From assembly GCF_000956505.1 (NCBI RefSeq), contig NZ_JYIX01000027.1:1-64000 (forward strand): a stretch of DNA of 64,000 nt. Reading direction: 5' to 3'. Both the position numbers and the translations under genes were made by a program. This DNA comes from Microbacterium azadirachtae. Lineage in GTDB: Bacteria > Actinomycetota > Actinomycetes > Actinomycetales > Microbacteriaceae. Positions 16,182-25,752 of the stretch are shown here, piece by piece. Below the pieces are notes generated by a model that saw only the letters and a program-made list of their open reading frames with translations, was not told the DNA's origin and searched no databases. Positions within the stretch are counted from its first letter, which is position 1. Every line of letters begins with the position of its first letter.

Positions 16182-19100
16182 GTGACCCTGCTGACCCGAC
16201 TCAGCCTCGCCAACCGCGCCGTCGTCGCCCTGTTCACCGTCCTCATCGTCGGGGCGGGGCTCTGGGCCACCGGCAGCATGAAGCAGGAGCTGCTGCCGTC
16301 GATGTCGCAGCCCGCGGCGGTCGTCCTCGTGACCAAGCCCGGCGCCTCTGCCGAGACCCTCGACCACGACGTCGTGAAGCCGCTGTCCGACACGCTGGGC
16401 TCCGTGACAGGGGTGGACGAGGTGCGCACGAGTACCTCGAGCGGCAGCGGGCAGCTGACCGTGTCGTGGGCGTTCGGCCGCGACGACACCAAGATCCTCG
16501 CCGACCTCAAGGCCGCCGCGACGGCCGCCGGATCCGCCGCCGACGGCATCCACACCGAGGTGTATGCGGGCAGCTCCGCCGACATCCCGGTGCAGAGCCT
16601 CGCGATCACCGGGGACGGCGACGTCGAGGCACTGGCCGACCGAGTGGACAAGACCCTCGTCTCCGCGATCGAGCACGTGCCGGGCGTGCGCGCCGTGCAG
16701 GTGTCGGGACGCGTCTCCGAGCGCGTGCTGGTGACCCTGGATCCGGCCAAGCTCTCGGCGCGATCGGTCGATGCGGCCGCGGTGTCGGGGATCCTGCGCA
16801 CCGCCGGCGTCGTGGTTCCGGCCGGAACCAGCAGCGACGGCACCAGGGCGATGGCGATCGAGGTGGGCCAGGAGGGCACGTCGATCGAGCGGCTCTCCGC
16901 GATGCCGATCCCGACGATGCAGGGGCCCGTGCCGTTGTCCGAGGTCGCGACGGTCGAGCTCGCTCCCGTCCCGCAGAGCTCGATCTCGCGCTCGGACGGC
17001 CGTCCCGCACTGAGCCTGACGATCACCAAGACCCCCGAGGCGAACGCCGTGCAGGTGTCGCATGCGGTGACCGCCGCGGTCGGGAAGACCCTGCCCTCTC
17101 TCGGTGCGAATGCCGCGAGCTCCGTGCTGTTCGACCAGTCCACGATGATCGAGAAGTCGACCCACGACCTGGCCGTCGAGGGCGGCCTGGGCCTCGTGTT
17201 CGCGGTGCTCATCATCCTGGTCTTCCTGCTCTCTCCGAAGGCGACGGTGATCACGGCCGTCTCGATCCCGCTTTCACTGCTCATCGCGGTGATCGGACTG
17301 CGCGTCGGCGGCTTCTCCTTCAACGTGTTCACGCTCGCCGCGCTGACGGTCGCCGTGGGTCGGGTCGTCGACGACTCGATCGTCGTCATCGAGAACATCG
17401 CGCGACGACGCGGATCCGCACCGCTCACGCCCGCGGACGTGCTCGCCGCGGTGCGCCAGGTGGCCGGTGCCGTGACGGCGTCGACGCTGACGACGGTCGC
17501 GGTGTTCCTGCCGGTCGCGCTCGTCGGCGGCATGGCCGGGGAGCTGTTCCGGCCGTTCGCGCTGACGGTGACGATCGCGCTGCTGGCCTCGCTGCTGGTG
17601 TCGCTGACGATCGTGCCCGTGCTCGCGTACTGGTTCCTGCGCCGTCCGGCGAAGGGGGCGGCGGCGGAGGCCGCCGCGGACGTCGAGCACGGGGCGACCG
17701 CCCTGGTGGAGCACGCGGAGGCGTCGGGCCCGGCCGTCGCGGACTCGCATCAGGCCGGCACAGCAGCAGCGACCGCCTCGGCCTCGGATCCGGCGGCACA
17801 GGATCCCGCCGAGCGCGTCACGCGCATGCAGCGGGCGTATCTGCCCTCGCTGCTGTTCGCACTGCGGCGCCCCGTCACCATCGTGCTGATCTCGGTCGTG
17901 GTGTTCGCCGGCACGATCGTGGCCGCCGGGTTCCTGAAGACCGATATGCTCGGCAGCTTCGCCGACGAGCGCGCGGTGACCGTCACCCAGACGATGCCGC
18001 TGGACACCACGCTCGCCGTCTCGGACAAGGCGGCCACCGCCCTGGAGAAGAAGGTCCGCGACCTCGACGGCGTCGCCTCGTACCGCACCACCGCGGGCGA
18101 GCAGGGGGCTCCCGTCACGCTCGACATCGTGATCGCCGCGGATGCGGACCCCAAGGCCGTGCTGCCGCGGATCCGCACCGCGGTGGGCCAGCTCCCTGAC
18201 GCCGACCGCATCACCGTGTCGACGCAGGCGACGCAGACCACCTCGTCCTCGATCGACGTGATCGTGAAGAGCCCCGACGAGAAGGCGCTCGCGAGCGCGT
18301 CCGAGAAGCTCACCGCCGCACTCGGCAAGGTCGACGGCATCGGCACGGTGAAGAGCGATCTCGCCTCTGATCTCCCGGTGCTGAAGGTCTCGGTCGATCC
18401 GGCGCGCGCCGCGACGCAGGGCTTCACCACCGCCGAGGTGGGCGCGGCGATCTCCGCCGCCGTGCAGGGCGAGCGGCTCGGCTCCGTCGGCATCGACGGC
18501 ACCGCCACGGATCTGGTGGTCCGCGCGCAGTCGACGGCGACGGATCCGGAAGCGGTCAAGGCGCTCACCCTGCCGATCTCGGCGCTCCAGGCGCAGAAGA
18601 CGCAGAAGGATGCCGCGGACGCACTGCAGCGCGAGCAGGAGGCGATGTCCTCCCAGGCGCGCACGGAGGCCGAGAACAAGGCCGACGAGCAGCTCTCCGA
18701 GCTGTACGACGCCCGCTCCTCTGGGGCGCAGGATCTGGTCGCGCTGCGCGAGCAGCTCGCGCAGCTGCTCGCCTCCCCGCCGCCCGCCGACGCGAACCCC
18801 GCGACGCAGGGCCAGCTCAGCGCGCTCGAGTACCAGAAGCTCGTCCAGCAGCTCACCCAGGCCGTGGCCGGGGCGGAGAGCGGGCTGAGCAACCTGGACG
18901 AGCAGATCTCCGGGGCGCGCACCGCGATCGCCGACGGCTCGCGCCAGCAGGCCGAGACCGACCGGCTCACCCAGGCGCAGCGCGACCTCGAGCACCTGCG
19001 CGCGACGCCTATCCGGGTCGGCGACATCGCCGCGGTGGAGGTCGTCTCGGCCCCCGCGACGATCACCCGGATCGACGGCGCCCGCGCGGTCACGATCTCG

Positions 19101-19943
19101 GCCACGCCCGCCGAGGGGGCGGACCTCTCCACGGCGTCGTACGGCGTGCAGACAGCCGTGGATGGGGTCTCCCTGCCCGCAGGCGTGAGCCTGGACGAGG
19201 GCGGCGCCGCCGCCGAGCAGGCGCAGTCGTTCGGGGAGCTCGGCATCGCCATGCTCGCCGCGATCGCCCTGGTCTACATCGTGCTGGTCGCGACGTTCCG
19301 CTCGCTCGTGCAGCCCCTGCTGCTGCTGGTCTCGGTGCCGTTCGCCGCGACAGGGGCGATCGCGGGCCTGCTGATCACCGGAACGCCGCTCGGCATTCCG
19401 GCGCTGATCGGCATGCTCATGCTGATCGGGATCGTGGTCACGAACGCGATCGTGCTGATCGACCTCATCAACGAGTATCGCAGGAACGGCTCGGGCCTGG
19501 ACGACGCCGTGGTGCACGGCGCGCGACTGCGCCTGCGGCCGATCATCATGACCGCGTGCGCGACCATCTTCGCGCTCATCCCGATGGCGCTCGGCATCAC
19601 CGGTGGCGGGGCGTTCATCTCGCAGTCGCTGGCGATCGTCGTGATCGGCGGGCTGGTGTCGTCGACCGTGCTCACGCTGCTGCTGGTGCCGGCGCTGGTC
19701 GTGCTGTACGAGCGCCGCGGAGACCGCCGGCAGGCGCGGCGGGAGCGTCGCGAGGCCCGCCGCCAGGGCCGCACCGCCGGAGTCGAGGTGTTCGAGAACG
19801 AGCAGGATCCGGCATCGTCCGAGGGCGAGACGGCCGCTGCGCTGCCGCTGAGCGCCGAGGAGCCCGGGCCCCGCTCGTCGCGCACGAGCACGGATCGGGC
19901 GGCGTCCGCCGACCCGGAGGACCGTGGGAGACTGGCGACGTGA
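16182..19943 (+). CDS. Efflux RND transporter permease subunit with coiled-coil insertion
   Basis: 1253 aa, 12 predicted membrane helices in two halves. The start region TLLTRLSLANRAVVALFTVLIV and ELLPSMSQPAAVVLV, VTGVDEVRT and VGRVVDDSIVVIENIARRRG (helix 4 with the paired Asp of proton relay) are AcrB/HAE-like; the second half repeats the fold with VLVATFRSLVQPLLLLVSVPFA and GIVVTNAIVLIDLINEYR. Residues about 800-940 are a Gln/Ala/Glu-rich coiled coil inside the second extracytoplasmic domain, not found in Gram-negative RND pumps. The GTG follows CTGGAGGATCC. Its TGA overlaps the histidine kinase GTG, tying pump and sensor together. Candidate -10 AGATAC is near 16112. Confidence 0.9.
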   Translation: MTLLTRLSLANRAVVALFTVLIVGAGLWATGSMKQELLPSMSQPAAVVLVTKPGASAETLDHDVVKPLSDTLGSVTGVDEVRTSTSSGSGQLTVSWAFGRDDTKILADLKAAATAAGSAADGIHTEVYAGSSADIPVQSLAITGDGDVEALADRVDKTLVSAIEHVPGVRAVQVSGRVSERVLVTLDPAKLSARSVDAAAVSGILRTAGVVVPAGTSSDGTRAMAIEVGQEGTSIERLSAMPIPTMQGPVPLSEVATVELAPVPQSSISRSDGRPALSLTITKTPEANAVQVSHAVTAAVGKTLPSLGANAASSVLFDQSTMIEKSTHDLAVEGGLGLVFAVLIILVFLLSPKATVITAVSIPLSLLIAVIGLRVGGFSFNVFTLAALTVAVGRVVDDSIVVIENIARRRGSAPLTPADVLAAVRQVAGAVTASTLTTVAVFLPVALVGGMAGELFRPFALTVTIALLASLLVSLTIVPVLAYWFLRRPAKGAAAEAAADVEHGATALVEHAEASGPAVADSHQAGTAAATASASDPAAQDPAERVTRMQRAYLPSLLFALRRPVTIVLISVVVFAGTIVAAGFLKTDMLGSFADERAVTVTQTMPLDTTLAVSDKAATALEKKVRDLDGVASYRTTAGEQGAPVTLDIVIAADADPKAVLPRIRTAVGQLPDADRITVSTQATQTTSSSIDVIVKSPDEKALASASEKLTAALGKVDGIGTVKSDLASDLPVLKVSVDPARAATQGFTTAEVGAAISAAVQGERLGSVGIDGTATDLVVRAQSTATDPEAVKALTLPISALQAQKTQKDAADALQREQEAMSSQARTEAENKADEQLSELYDARSSGAQDLVALREQLAQLLASPPPADANPATQGQLSALEYQKLVQQLTQAVAGAESGLSNLDEQISGARTAIADGSRQQAETDRLTQAQRDLEHLRATPIRVGDIAAVEVVSAPATITRIDGARAVTISATPAEGADLSTASYGVQTAVDGVSLPAGVSLDEGGAAAEQAQSFGELGIAMLAAIALVYIVLVATFRSLVQPLLLLVSVPFAATGAIAGLLITGTPLGIPALIGMLMLIGIVVTNAIVLIDLINEYRRNGSGLDDAVVHGARLRLRPIIMTACATIFALIPMALGITGGGAFISQSLAIVVIGGLVSSTVLTLLLVPALVVLYERRGDRRQARRERREARRQGRTAGVEVFENEQDPASSEGETAAALPLSAEEPGPRSSRTSTDRAASADPEDRGRLAT

Positions 19944-21307
19944 CCGACGGCTCCGCGCGCGCCCTGGATCGCGCCGCGTCGCGCTGGCAGCGTCATCCGC
20001 ACGTGGCCGACGCGCTCACGACGCTCAGCTGGGTCGTGCTGACGGCTGTGCCGATGTTCGCGGCGGAATCCGCGGATCCTGCGATCGCGGCGCGACCCGT
20101 CGGGCCGTGGGGCTTCGGCCTCGGGCTCGTCGTGGTCGCGATCGTCGCGACGACCATGGTGCTTCTCCGTCGGCGCAACCCGGTGCTGCTCTTCCTCGTC
20201 TCGGTCACGCTGCCGCTCGTGCTGCTGCCGTTCTCGCTCGATGTGGGAGCGTTCGCAGTCGCGTACGCGGTGTTCGCGATCGCCGTGTACGACCGGGTGT
20301 CCCGGGCGTGGATCGCCGGAGCGGTCGCCTACGCGGTGACCCTCGTGCTGAGCGCCGTGCACCTGCTCACGGGGTTCGGCTTCACGCCCGTGAACCGCTC
20401 CGGGTCGCGACTGGAAACCGCCCTGACCTGGGCCGCCTTCGATCTGCTCTTGCTCCTGGTCGCGCTGCTGTGGGGGCAGAACGCGGGCAACCGCCGCCGC
20501 TACGTGGCGGCCCTCGTGGAGCGGGCGCGGATCCTGGAGCATGAGCGCGATCAGGAGGCGCAGCTCGCCGCCCTCGCCGAGCGCTCGCGCATCGCCCGCG
20601 ACGTGCACGACATCGTGTCGCACTCGCTGAGCGTCATCGTGCGGCTGGCCGACGGCACGAGGGCCGTGTTCGACGCCGATCCGGACCGCGCACGGGAGGC
20701 GGTGGGCCAGATCGGCGGCGTCGCGCGCTCCTCCCTCGACGAGATGCGGAGGGCGCTCGGGGTGCTCGAACGGCCGAACGGACAGGAGTCCGCGCGCACC
20801 GGTACAGGGCTCGAGGACCTGCCGCGCCTCGCCGAGGTCTACCGAGGGATCGGGCTGCCGGTGCGACTGGACCTGGACCTGGGACGGGCGGGGCGGGAAG
20901 GCACCCCGGGACCCGCGGCCGTCGATGCGCAGGGGATCCCGGCAGGGCTCCAGATGACCGTGTTCCGGGTGGTGCAGGAGTCCCTCACCAATGCGCTCCG
21001 GCACGCCGAGGCGCCCACCCAGGTGCGGGTCGAGGTGCGGGTGGACGAGGATGCGATCCACGCCGAGATCCGCGACGACGGCGCGGTGGCGACGGTCGCG
21101 GCGGAGGGCACGCGCTCGGGGCACGGCGGCACGCCGGAGCGCGGCCGCGCGAGCGGATCGGAGGGCGCGCCGGCCCCCGCCCGCGTCGGGCGCGGGCTGC
21201 TGGGGATGCGTGAGCGGGCGGCCCTCTATGGAGGAACGCTCGACGCCGGCCCATCGGGCGCCCGTGGCTGGACCGTGCGCCTCGCGCTGCCGAGGAGCGG
21301 GTCATGA
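19940..21307 (+). CDS. Two-component sensor histidine kinase (NarL-partner, HisKA_3 type)
   Basis: 455 aa. Several membrane helices in the first 180 residues, no obvious large extracellular domain, then the dimerisation/phosphoacceptor helix AERSRIARDVHDIVSHSLSVIV (His near residue 222) and an HATPase domain with VVQESLTNALRHA (N box) and GRGLLGMRERAALYGGTL (G box). A Gly/Arg/Ser-rich loop interrupts the ATPase domain. GTG overlaps the pump stop and its TGA overlaps the response regulator ATG, so pump, kinase and regulator form one coupled operon. The signal is unknown, perhaps envelope stress or the pump substrate. Confidence 0.92.
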   Translation: MTDGSARALDRAASRWQRHPHVADALTTLSWVVLTAVPMFAAESADPAIAARPVGPWGFGLGLVVVAIVATTMVLLRRRNPVLLFLVSVTLPLVLLPFSLDVGAFAVAYAVFAIAVYDRVSRAWIAGAVAYAVTLVLSAVHLLTGFGFTPVNRSGSRLETALTWAAFDLLLLLVALLWGQNAGNRRRYVAALVERARILEHERDQEAQLAALAERSRIARDVHDIVSHSLSVIVRLADGTRAVFDADPDRAREAVGQIGGVARSSLDEMRRALGVLERPNGQESARTGTGLEDLPRLAEVYRGIGLPVRLDLDLGRAGREGTPGPAAVDAQGIPAGLQMTVFRVVQESLTNALRHAEAPTQVRVEVRVDEDAIHAEIRDDGAVATVAAEGTRSGHGGTPERGRASGSEGAPAPARVGRGLLGMRERAALYGGTLDAGPSGARGWTVRLALPRSGS

Positions 21308-21999
21308 CGGCGGTGCGGGTGCTCATCGCCGACGACCAGGCCCTGATCCGCGCGGGCCTCGCGATGGTGCTGGGCGCCCAGCCGGACATCGAGGTGGTCG
21401 GTGAGGCGCAGGACGGCATCGAGGCCGTGGCGCTCGCGAACGTGCACCAGCCGGACGTCGTGCTGATGGACGTGCAGATGCCCCGCATGGACGGCCTGGA
21501 GGCGACGAGGGAACTCGTCTCGTCAGGCAGCGGCATCAGAGTGCTCGTGCTCACCACCTTCGACCTGGACGCCTACGCGTTCGGCGCGATCGACGCCGGA
21601 GCCAGCGGCTTCCTGCTCAAGGACTCGGATGCCGAGGACATCATCGCCGCGATCCGTGCGGTGGCCGCCGGCGACGCCGTGCTCGCCCCGCGGGTCACGT
21701 CGGAGCTGCTGCGGCGCTTCGGCGCGCTCACCCGCGCCGCGGAGGATCCCGCCCGCCGCGCGAAGGATGACGACCGGCGCGCGGCCGCGGCCCGACTGCA
21801 GGTGCTCACCGACCGGGAGCGCGAGGTCTTCGACGCGCTCGTGCAGGGGCTGTCCAACGCCGAGATCGCGGAGAAGCTCTGGCTGAGCGAATCGACCGTC
21901 AAGACCCACGTCGGCCGCGTGCTGCAGAAGCTCGGCATGCGGGATCGCGTGCTGGCGGTCGTGTTCGCGTTCCGGAACGGCCTGACCGATCCGCAGTGA
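21304..21999 (+). CDS. NarL/LuxR-family response regulator
   Basis: 231 aa. Receiver domain with acidic pocket D10-D11, phospho-acceptor D56 in [12 protein letters not shown], Thr in VLTTFDLD and Lys in GFLLKDSD. The C-terminal LuxR helix-turn-helix is complete: [49 protein letters not shown] linker of about 20 residues ([20 protein letters not shown]) separates them. It is the cognate regulator of the coupled kinase and probably controls the RND pump; the direct repeat at 14099-14130 before the ABC exporter is another candidate target. Confidence 0.94.
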   Translation: MTAVRVLIADDQALIRAGLAMVLGAQPDIEVVGEAQDGIEAVALANVHQPDVVLMDVQMPRMDGLEATRELVSSGSGIRVLVLTTFDLDAYAFGAIDAGASGFLLKDSDAEDIIAAIRAVAAGDAVLAPRVTSELLRRFGALTRAAEDPARRAKDDDRRAAAARLQVLTDREREVFDALVQGLSNAEIAEKLWLSESTVKTHVGRVLQKLGMRDRVLAVVFAFRNGLTDPQ

Positions 22000-22021
22000 C
22001 CGCACCGACTACGCTGAAACC

Positions 22022-22627
22022 GTGCTGCTGAGCGACAGGGATATCAGGGCGGGGCTCGACACGGGACGGATCGGACTGGATCCGCTCGAACCGTCGATGA
22101 TCCAGCCGTCGAGCATCGATGTGCGGCTGGACCGCTACTTCCGCCTCTTCGACAACCACAAATACCCCTTCATCGACCCGGGAGAGGACCAGCCAGAACT
22201 GACGCGGCTGATCGAGGTCGAGCCGGATGAGCCGTTCGTGCTGCACCCGGGGGAGTTCGCACTCGGTGCGACGTTCGAGCAGGTGTCGCTCTCGGAGGAT
22301 GTCGCCGCCCGTCTCGAGGGCAAGTCCTCGCTGGGTCGCCTCGGGCTCATCACGCACTCCACGGCCGGCTTCATCGATCCCGGCTTCACGGGGCACGTCA
22401 CGCTCGAGCTCGCGAACGTCGCGACCCTGCCGATCAAGCTCTGGCCCGGCATGAAGATCGGACAGCTGTGCTTCTTCCAGCTGTCCTCTCCGGCGGAGAA
22501 CCCGTACGGATCCGGTCCGTACGGCAACCGCTACCAGGGGCAGCGCGGCCCGACGGCGTCGCGCTCGTTCCAGAACTTCCATCGCACCGACGTCGGCGTC
22601 ACCGACGCGGGATCCACCGGAGGCTGA
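22022..22627 (+). CDS. dcd: dCTP deaminase
   Basis: 201 aa, standard length. Dcd deaminates dCTP to dUTP on the route to dTTP; some actinobacterial enzymes also hydrolyse dUTP to dUMP. Seen: [43 protein letters not shown] (active-site Ser/Arg loop with catalytic Glu), [20 protein letters not shown], and the C-terminal [11 protein letters not shown] that closes over the nucleotide. TACGCT (22009-22014) is a -10 eight bases before the GTG, implying a leaderless mRNA. Whether this enzyme is the bifunctional form cannot be told with certainty. Confidence 0.95.
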   Translation: MLLSDRDIRAGLDTGRIGLDPLEPSMIQPSSIDVRLDRYFRLFDNHKYPFIDPGEDQPELTRLIEVEPDEPFVLHPGEFALGATFEQVSLSEDVAARLEGKSSLGRLGLITHSTAGFIDPGFTGHVTLELANVATLPIKLWPGMKIGQLCFFQLSSPAENPYGSGPYGNRYQGQRGPTASRSFQNFHRTDVGVTDAGSTGG

Positions 22628-22628
22628 C

Positions 22629-23261
22629 ATGAGCGCGGACGAGACGGATCCGAACCCGGACGCGCAGTCCGCACCGAAGCCGTCCGTCGCGCCGCCGCCT
22701 GCAGCGCCGCCGCCTGCCGGCGACACCGAGCTCGCCCCTGTCCCGGTGGAGAGCGAGGGGCTGGCCGATCTCCTGGCCGATCCCGAGATCGCCCCGGCCG
22801 AGGAGAGCGCAGCGCTCGCCGACCTGCTCGCCCCGCCCGCGGAGGCCGCGCCGGCGGAGGAGACGCCGGGGCTCGCGGAGCTCCTCGCCTCGCCGGACCC
22901 TGCGGCGTTCGGCGACGCGGAGCCCGCGCCCGAGAGCCCGGCCGCTGCCGATGCCGAGGTCTCGCGCGCCCCGGCTCCTGTGGCGGATCCGGCTCCCCCG
23001 GAGGATCCGACTCCTGTGGAGGATCCGGCTCCCGCCTCGGGGCCTCCGCCGCTCCCCGCGCTTCCGCCGGAGCGACCAGCGCCGCCGCTCGCCCCGGAGG
23101 GCGGGGGTGGCAACTACCCGCTGCTCGTCGGGCTGGTGTTCCTGCTCCTCGTCGTGCTGCTGGTCGGCGCCATCGTGCTGATCGCCGTGCTCATCGCGAA
23201 CGCCGCGTGGCCGTTCCCGATCGCCGCCGCCGCGCTCCCGGCCGTGCTGCCGCTCGTCTGA
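22629..23261 (+). CDS. Pro/Ala-rich protein with a single C-terminal membrane anchor
   Basis: 210 aa. Residues 1-160 are Pro-, Ala- and Glu-rich and contain loosely repeated LADLLA/LAELLA blocks (near 40, 60 and 85) and runs of ADPAPPEDPTPVEDP; GGGGNYPLLVGLVFLLLVVLL begins a transmembrane segment of about 25 residues, followed by a short hydrophobic tail. No family recognised. It starts 1 bp after the dcd stop with CCGGAGG upstream, so it is probably cotranscribed with dcd. The reading frame has normal high third-position GC, supporting a real gene despite low complexity. Confidence 0.7.
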   Translation: MSADETDPNPDAQSAPKPSVAPPPAAPPPAGDTELAPVPVESEGLADLLADPEIAPAEESAALADLLAPPAEAAPAEETPGLAELLASPDPAAFGDAEPAPESPAAADAEVSRAPAPVADPAPPEDPTPVEDPAPASGPPPLPALPPERPAPPLAPEGGGGNYPLLVGLVFLLLVVLLVGAIVLIAVLIANAAWPFPIAAAALPAVLPLV

Positions 23262-23361
23262 CGGACACGGGGTTCGCGCGCGACGGCCGATCCGGACGAT
23301 CGGTCGGATCCGCCGGACGCACGGTCGGGCGCCCGCGCGAAGAACACGGAAAGCTGGAAGC

Positions 23362-24576
23362 ATGACCACGACCGCCCCTGTGCCCACGACCGCGGCCGCC
23401 GCCCCGCGCCGGCTGAACTACAGCGCCCTGCTCGCCATGATGGCGACGGCGTTCCTGCTCGTCACCGCGGAGTTCCTCCCCGGCGGTCTGCTCACCGACA
23501 TCGCGGCGGAGATCGGGGTCACGCCCGGCCAGGCCGGCCAGATGGTCACGGTGACGGCGCTCGCAGGGCTCATCGTGGCGCCGACCATCGGCCTCATGCT
23601 GCCCCGTCTGGATCGTCGCTCGCTGCTGGTGTGGATGGCGATCGGCGCGGCCGTCTCGAATCTGATCGTCGCCGTCGCGCCGAACCTGCCGCTGCTGCTC
23701 GTCGCCCGCGTGCTGCTGGGCGCCGCACTGAGCGGCTTCTGGTCGATGTCGGTGACGGTGGCGGCGCGGATCGCCGGGCCGGAGCGCCTGGGCCGGGCGA
23801 TGATGTTCAATTCGGCCGGCGTATCGCTCGCGACAGTGGCGGGCGTGCCGGCGGGCGTGCTGCTCAGTCAGGTGCTCGACTGGCGCGGGGTGTTCGGGAT
23901 CGCCGCGGCGGCCAGCGTCGTCCTCGCGGTCCTTCTGCGGATCCTGCTCCCGAGCGTGCCCGCCGAAGGGACTGCCCGGTTGTCGACCCTGGTCGAGACG
24001 TTCCGTCGTCGCGGCGTCGGTCTGGGTGTGGTCGGCCATGTGCTCGTCGTGCTCGGGCACTTCATCGCGTACACGTACATCCGGGTCGCCCTCGAGCGGG
24101 TCCACGAGGGCGGCGCCGCGATCACCGAGGGAACGATCATCCTGCTGCTCGCGCTGTTCGGCATCGGCGGCTTCATAGGGAACATCGCGATCGGCATCAT
24201 CGTCGACCGCCGTTACCGGACGCTCGCGGTGATCACCCCGCTCGTGATCGCCGGGATGGTGCTGCTGATGAACGCGCTGGTCGGATCCCTGTGGGCGATC
24301 GGCGTGGTCGCGTTCGTCTGGGGCTTCTTCTTCGCCTCGTGGCTGCTGATCGTGAACACCTGGATCGGGCATCGCATGCCGGACCGGCTCGAGTCGGGCG
24401 GGAGCCTGGTGGTCATGGGGTTCCAGGCCGCGATCATGATCGCCGCGGGCGTCGGCGGTCTGCTGGTGGACGGCATCGGGATCTCCCAGGTCTACGTGAT
24501 CGGTGCGGCCGTGCTCATCGTCGGCGCGGTGCTGTTCGGGTTCTCGAGCCGGATCAGCGCCCGCGCGGAGCGCTGA
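23362..24576 (+). CDS. MFS transporter, DHA1 (AraJ-like) family
   Basis: 404 aa with 12 membrane helices. Typical DHA1 features: AEFLPGGLLTDIAAEIGVTPGQAGQ at helix 1, LDRRSLLVWMAIGAAVSN in the helix 2-3 loop, and VARVLLGAALSGFWSMSVTVAARI with the helix-4 arginine. This subgroup exports drugs or sugars by proton antiport. The ATG is preceded by GGAAAGCTGGAAGC. It converges on an AraC regulator gene, separated by a large hairpin. Substrate unknown. Confidence 0.88.
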   Translation: MTTTAPVPTTAAAAPRRLNYSALLAMMATAFLLVTAEFLPGGLLTDIAAEIGVTPGQAGQMVTVTALAGLIVAPTIGLMLPRLDRRSLLVWMAIGAAVSNLIVAVAPNLPLLLVARVLLGAALSGFWSMSVTVAARIAGPERLGRAMMFNSAGVSLATVAGVPAGVLLSQVLDWRGVFGIAAAASVVLAVLLRILLPSVPAEGTARLSTLVETFRRRGVGLGVVGHVLVVLGHFIAYTYIRVALERVHEGGAAITEGTIILLLALFGIGGFIGNIAIGIIVDRRYRTLAVITPLVIAGMVLLMNALVGSLWAIGVVAFVWGFFFASWLLIVNTWIGHRMPDRLESGGSLVVMGFQAAIMIAAGVGGLLVDGIGISQVYVIGAAVLIVGAVLFGFSSRISARAER

Positions 24577-24600
24577 TCCGGGCGTCGGTCCCGCAACCCT

Positions 24601-24667
24601 GAAGGACGATGGCGACTCTGCAGGAGGATCCGAGCGGATCCATCCTCAGAAGTGGCCATCGTCCTTC
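24601..24667. terminator. Long hairpin between convergent genes
   Basis: GAAGGACGATGGC (24601-24613) pairs perfectly with GCCATCGTCCTTC (24655-24667). A second stem inside, GAGGAT/ATCCTC, encloses two GGATCC sites. It lies between the MFS and AraC genes, which point at each other, and probably terminates both. Confidence 0.85.
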
Positions 24668-24703
24668 GACGTTGAGGCGGGGATCCGGCGGATCCGGCCG
24701 CCG

Positions 24704-25621
24704 TCAGGCGGTGCGAGCCTCGCGCCAGGCGGACGGGGTCTGCCCGGTGCGGCGGCGGAACGCGCGGCTGAACCCCTCGTCGGAGCTGTAGCCGAGGTCG
24801 CGGGAGATCTCGCTGACCAGGCAGCCGAGCGCGAGACGGTCCTGCGCGGCGCGGATGCGCACCTCGGTCACATAGCTCGCCGGCGAGGTGCCGAACGCGG
24901 CGCGGAACCGCTCCGCGAACACCGTCCGCGACATGGCGCCGACACTGGCCATGCCCTCGACGCTCCAGTCGCGTCCCGGCGCGGCGTGGATCGCCTCGAT
25001 CACGCGCTCCAGGAACGGGTCGCTCGTGCGCGCGGGCCAGCCCGCAGGGGCGCAGCCGTGCGCGGCCCATGCGCGGATCACCGACGCCAGCACGGTGTTC
25101 GCCATCATGCGGCAGATCACGGCGTCGCCGTCGCGGCTCGCGTCCTCGAGTGCGGCGGTGTCCAGCGGGAGCGCGGTGAGGTCGAGCCCCACCTGCGCGG
25201 CCAGGGCGGCGGCGGCCGGCTCGTGGTGGGCGAAGTCGCGCACCAGGGCGATGTCGGGCAGTGCGTCCGCGACGTGCGCGGCCGCGGGAGCGAGGATGAG
25301 GGTGGACACCAGGATCCGCGTGCCGGGGTCGGTCTTGAGCGACATCGGCAGGCGGCCGGGGGTCAGCATGGCGTCGCCGTGGGCGAGCGACATCGGCTTG
25401 TCGCCGCAGCGGGTGTGCACGGCGCCCTCGATGACATAGACGACCGAGAGCGCGTTGCGATCCAGGGCGATGGTCTCGGCGGGATCCGGCGCGATGCGCA
25501 CCTGCCGCCGCAGCCGGACGTCGACGGTCGCGAGGAGGGCATCGACGGCGCCGCGGGCCTGCATCGCCACGTCCGGCACGGCGTGCAGCGGCGGCATCCG
25601 GTCGGGAGCGATAAGGGTCAT
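24704..25621 (-). CDS. AraC-family transcriptional regulator with cupin sensor
   Basis: 305 aa. N-terminal cupin-like (Cupin_6) ligand domain, residues about 20-180, with VVYVIEGAVHTRCGDKPMSLAHGD; C-terminal double helix-turn-helix, residues about 205-300, with VEGMASVGAMSRTVFAERFRAAFGTSPASYVTEVRI and the conserved DLGYSSDEGFSRAFRRRTGQTPSAWR. This matches the group of AraC regulators that sense small reactive or aromatic compounds and typically control a neighbouring efflux or reductase gene. The convergent MFS pump is a plausible but unproven target. The ATG is preceded by AAAGGG. Confidence 0.88.
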   Translation of the reverse strand: MTLIAPDRMPPLHAVPDVAMQARGAVDALLATVDVRLRRQVRIAPDPAETIALDRNALSVVYVIEGAVHTRCGDKPMSLAHGDAMLTPGRLPMSLKTDPGTRILVSTLILAPAAAHVADALPDIALVRDFAHHEPAAAALAAQVGLDLTALPLDTAALEDASRDGDAVICRMMANTVLASVIRAWAAHGCAPAGWPARTSDPFLERVIEAIHAAPGRDWSVEGMASVGAMSRTVFAERFRAAFGTSPASYVTEVRIRAAQDRLALGCLVSEISRDLGYSSDEGFSRAFRRRTGQTPSAWREARTA

Positions 25622-25700
25622 GTGAAAGGGAAACCGTGCACGCGCGGGCTCTATTCCGCCGCGCGGACGAGGGCGTCGTCGGCGGAGAGCCGGACAGAAG

Positions 25701-25740
25701 GATCCGGCCCCCGCCGCGGAGTGCGGGCAGGGGCCGGATC
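25701..25740 (-). terminator. Hairpin terminator after the His-rich MarR-like gene
   Basis: GATCCGGCCCC (25701-25711) and GGGGCCGGATC (25730-25740) form an 11-bp stem. It lies 12 bp beyond the stop of the minus-strand gene ending at 25753. Confidence 0.78.
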
Positions 25741-25752
25741 GGACGCGCGAGG

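Noticed and set aside
14919-17165. Long minus-strand frame opposite the ABC permease and RND pump
   Set aside because: No family signature, crosses a perfect terminator hairpin, and lies opposite well-supported genes.
23262-23361. Operator between the Pro/Ala-rich gene and the MFS gene
   Set aside because: CGATCCGGACGATCGGTCGGATCCG contains overlapping near-palindromes, but they are explained by the general excess of GGATCC and CGATCG-like sequence; no clear promoter accompanies them.
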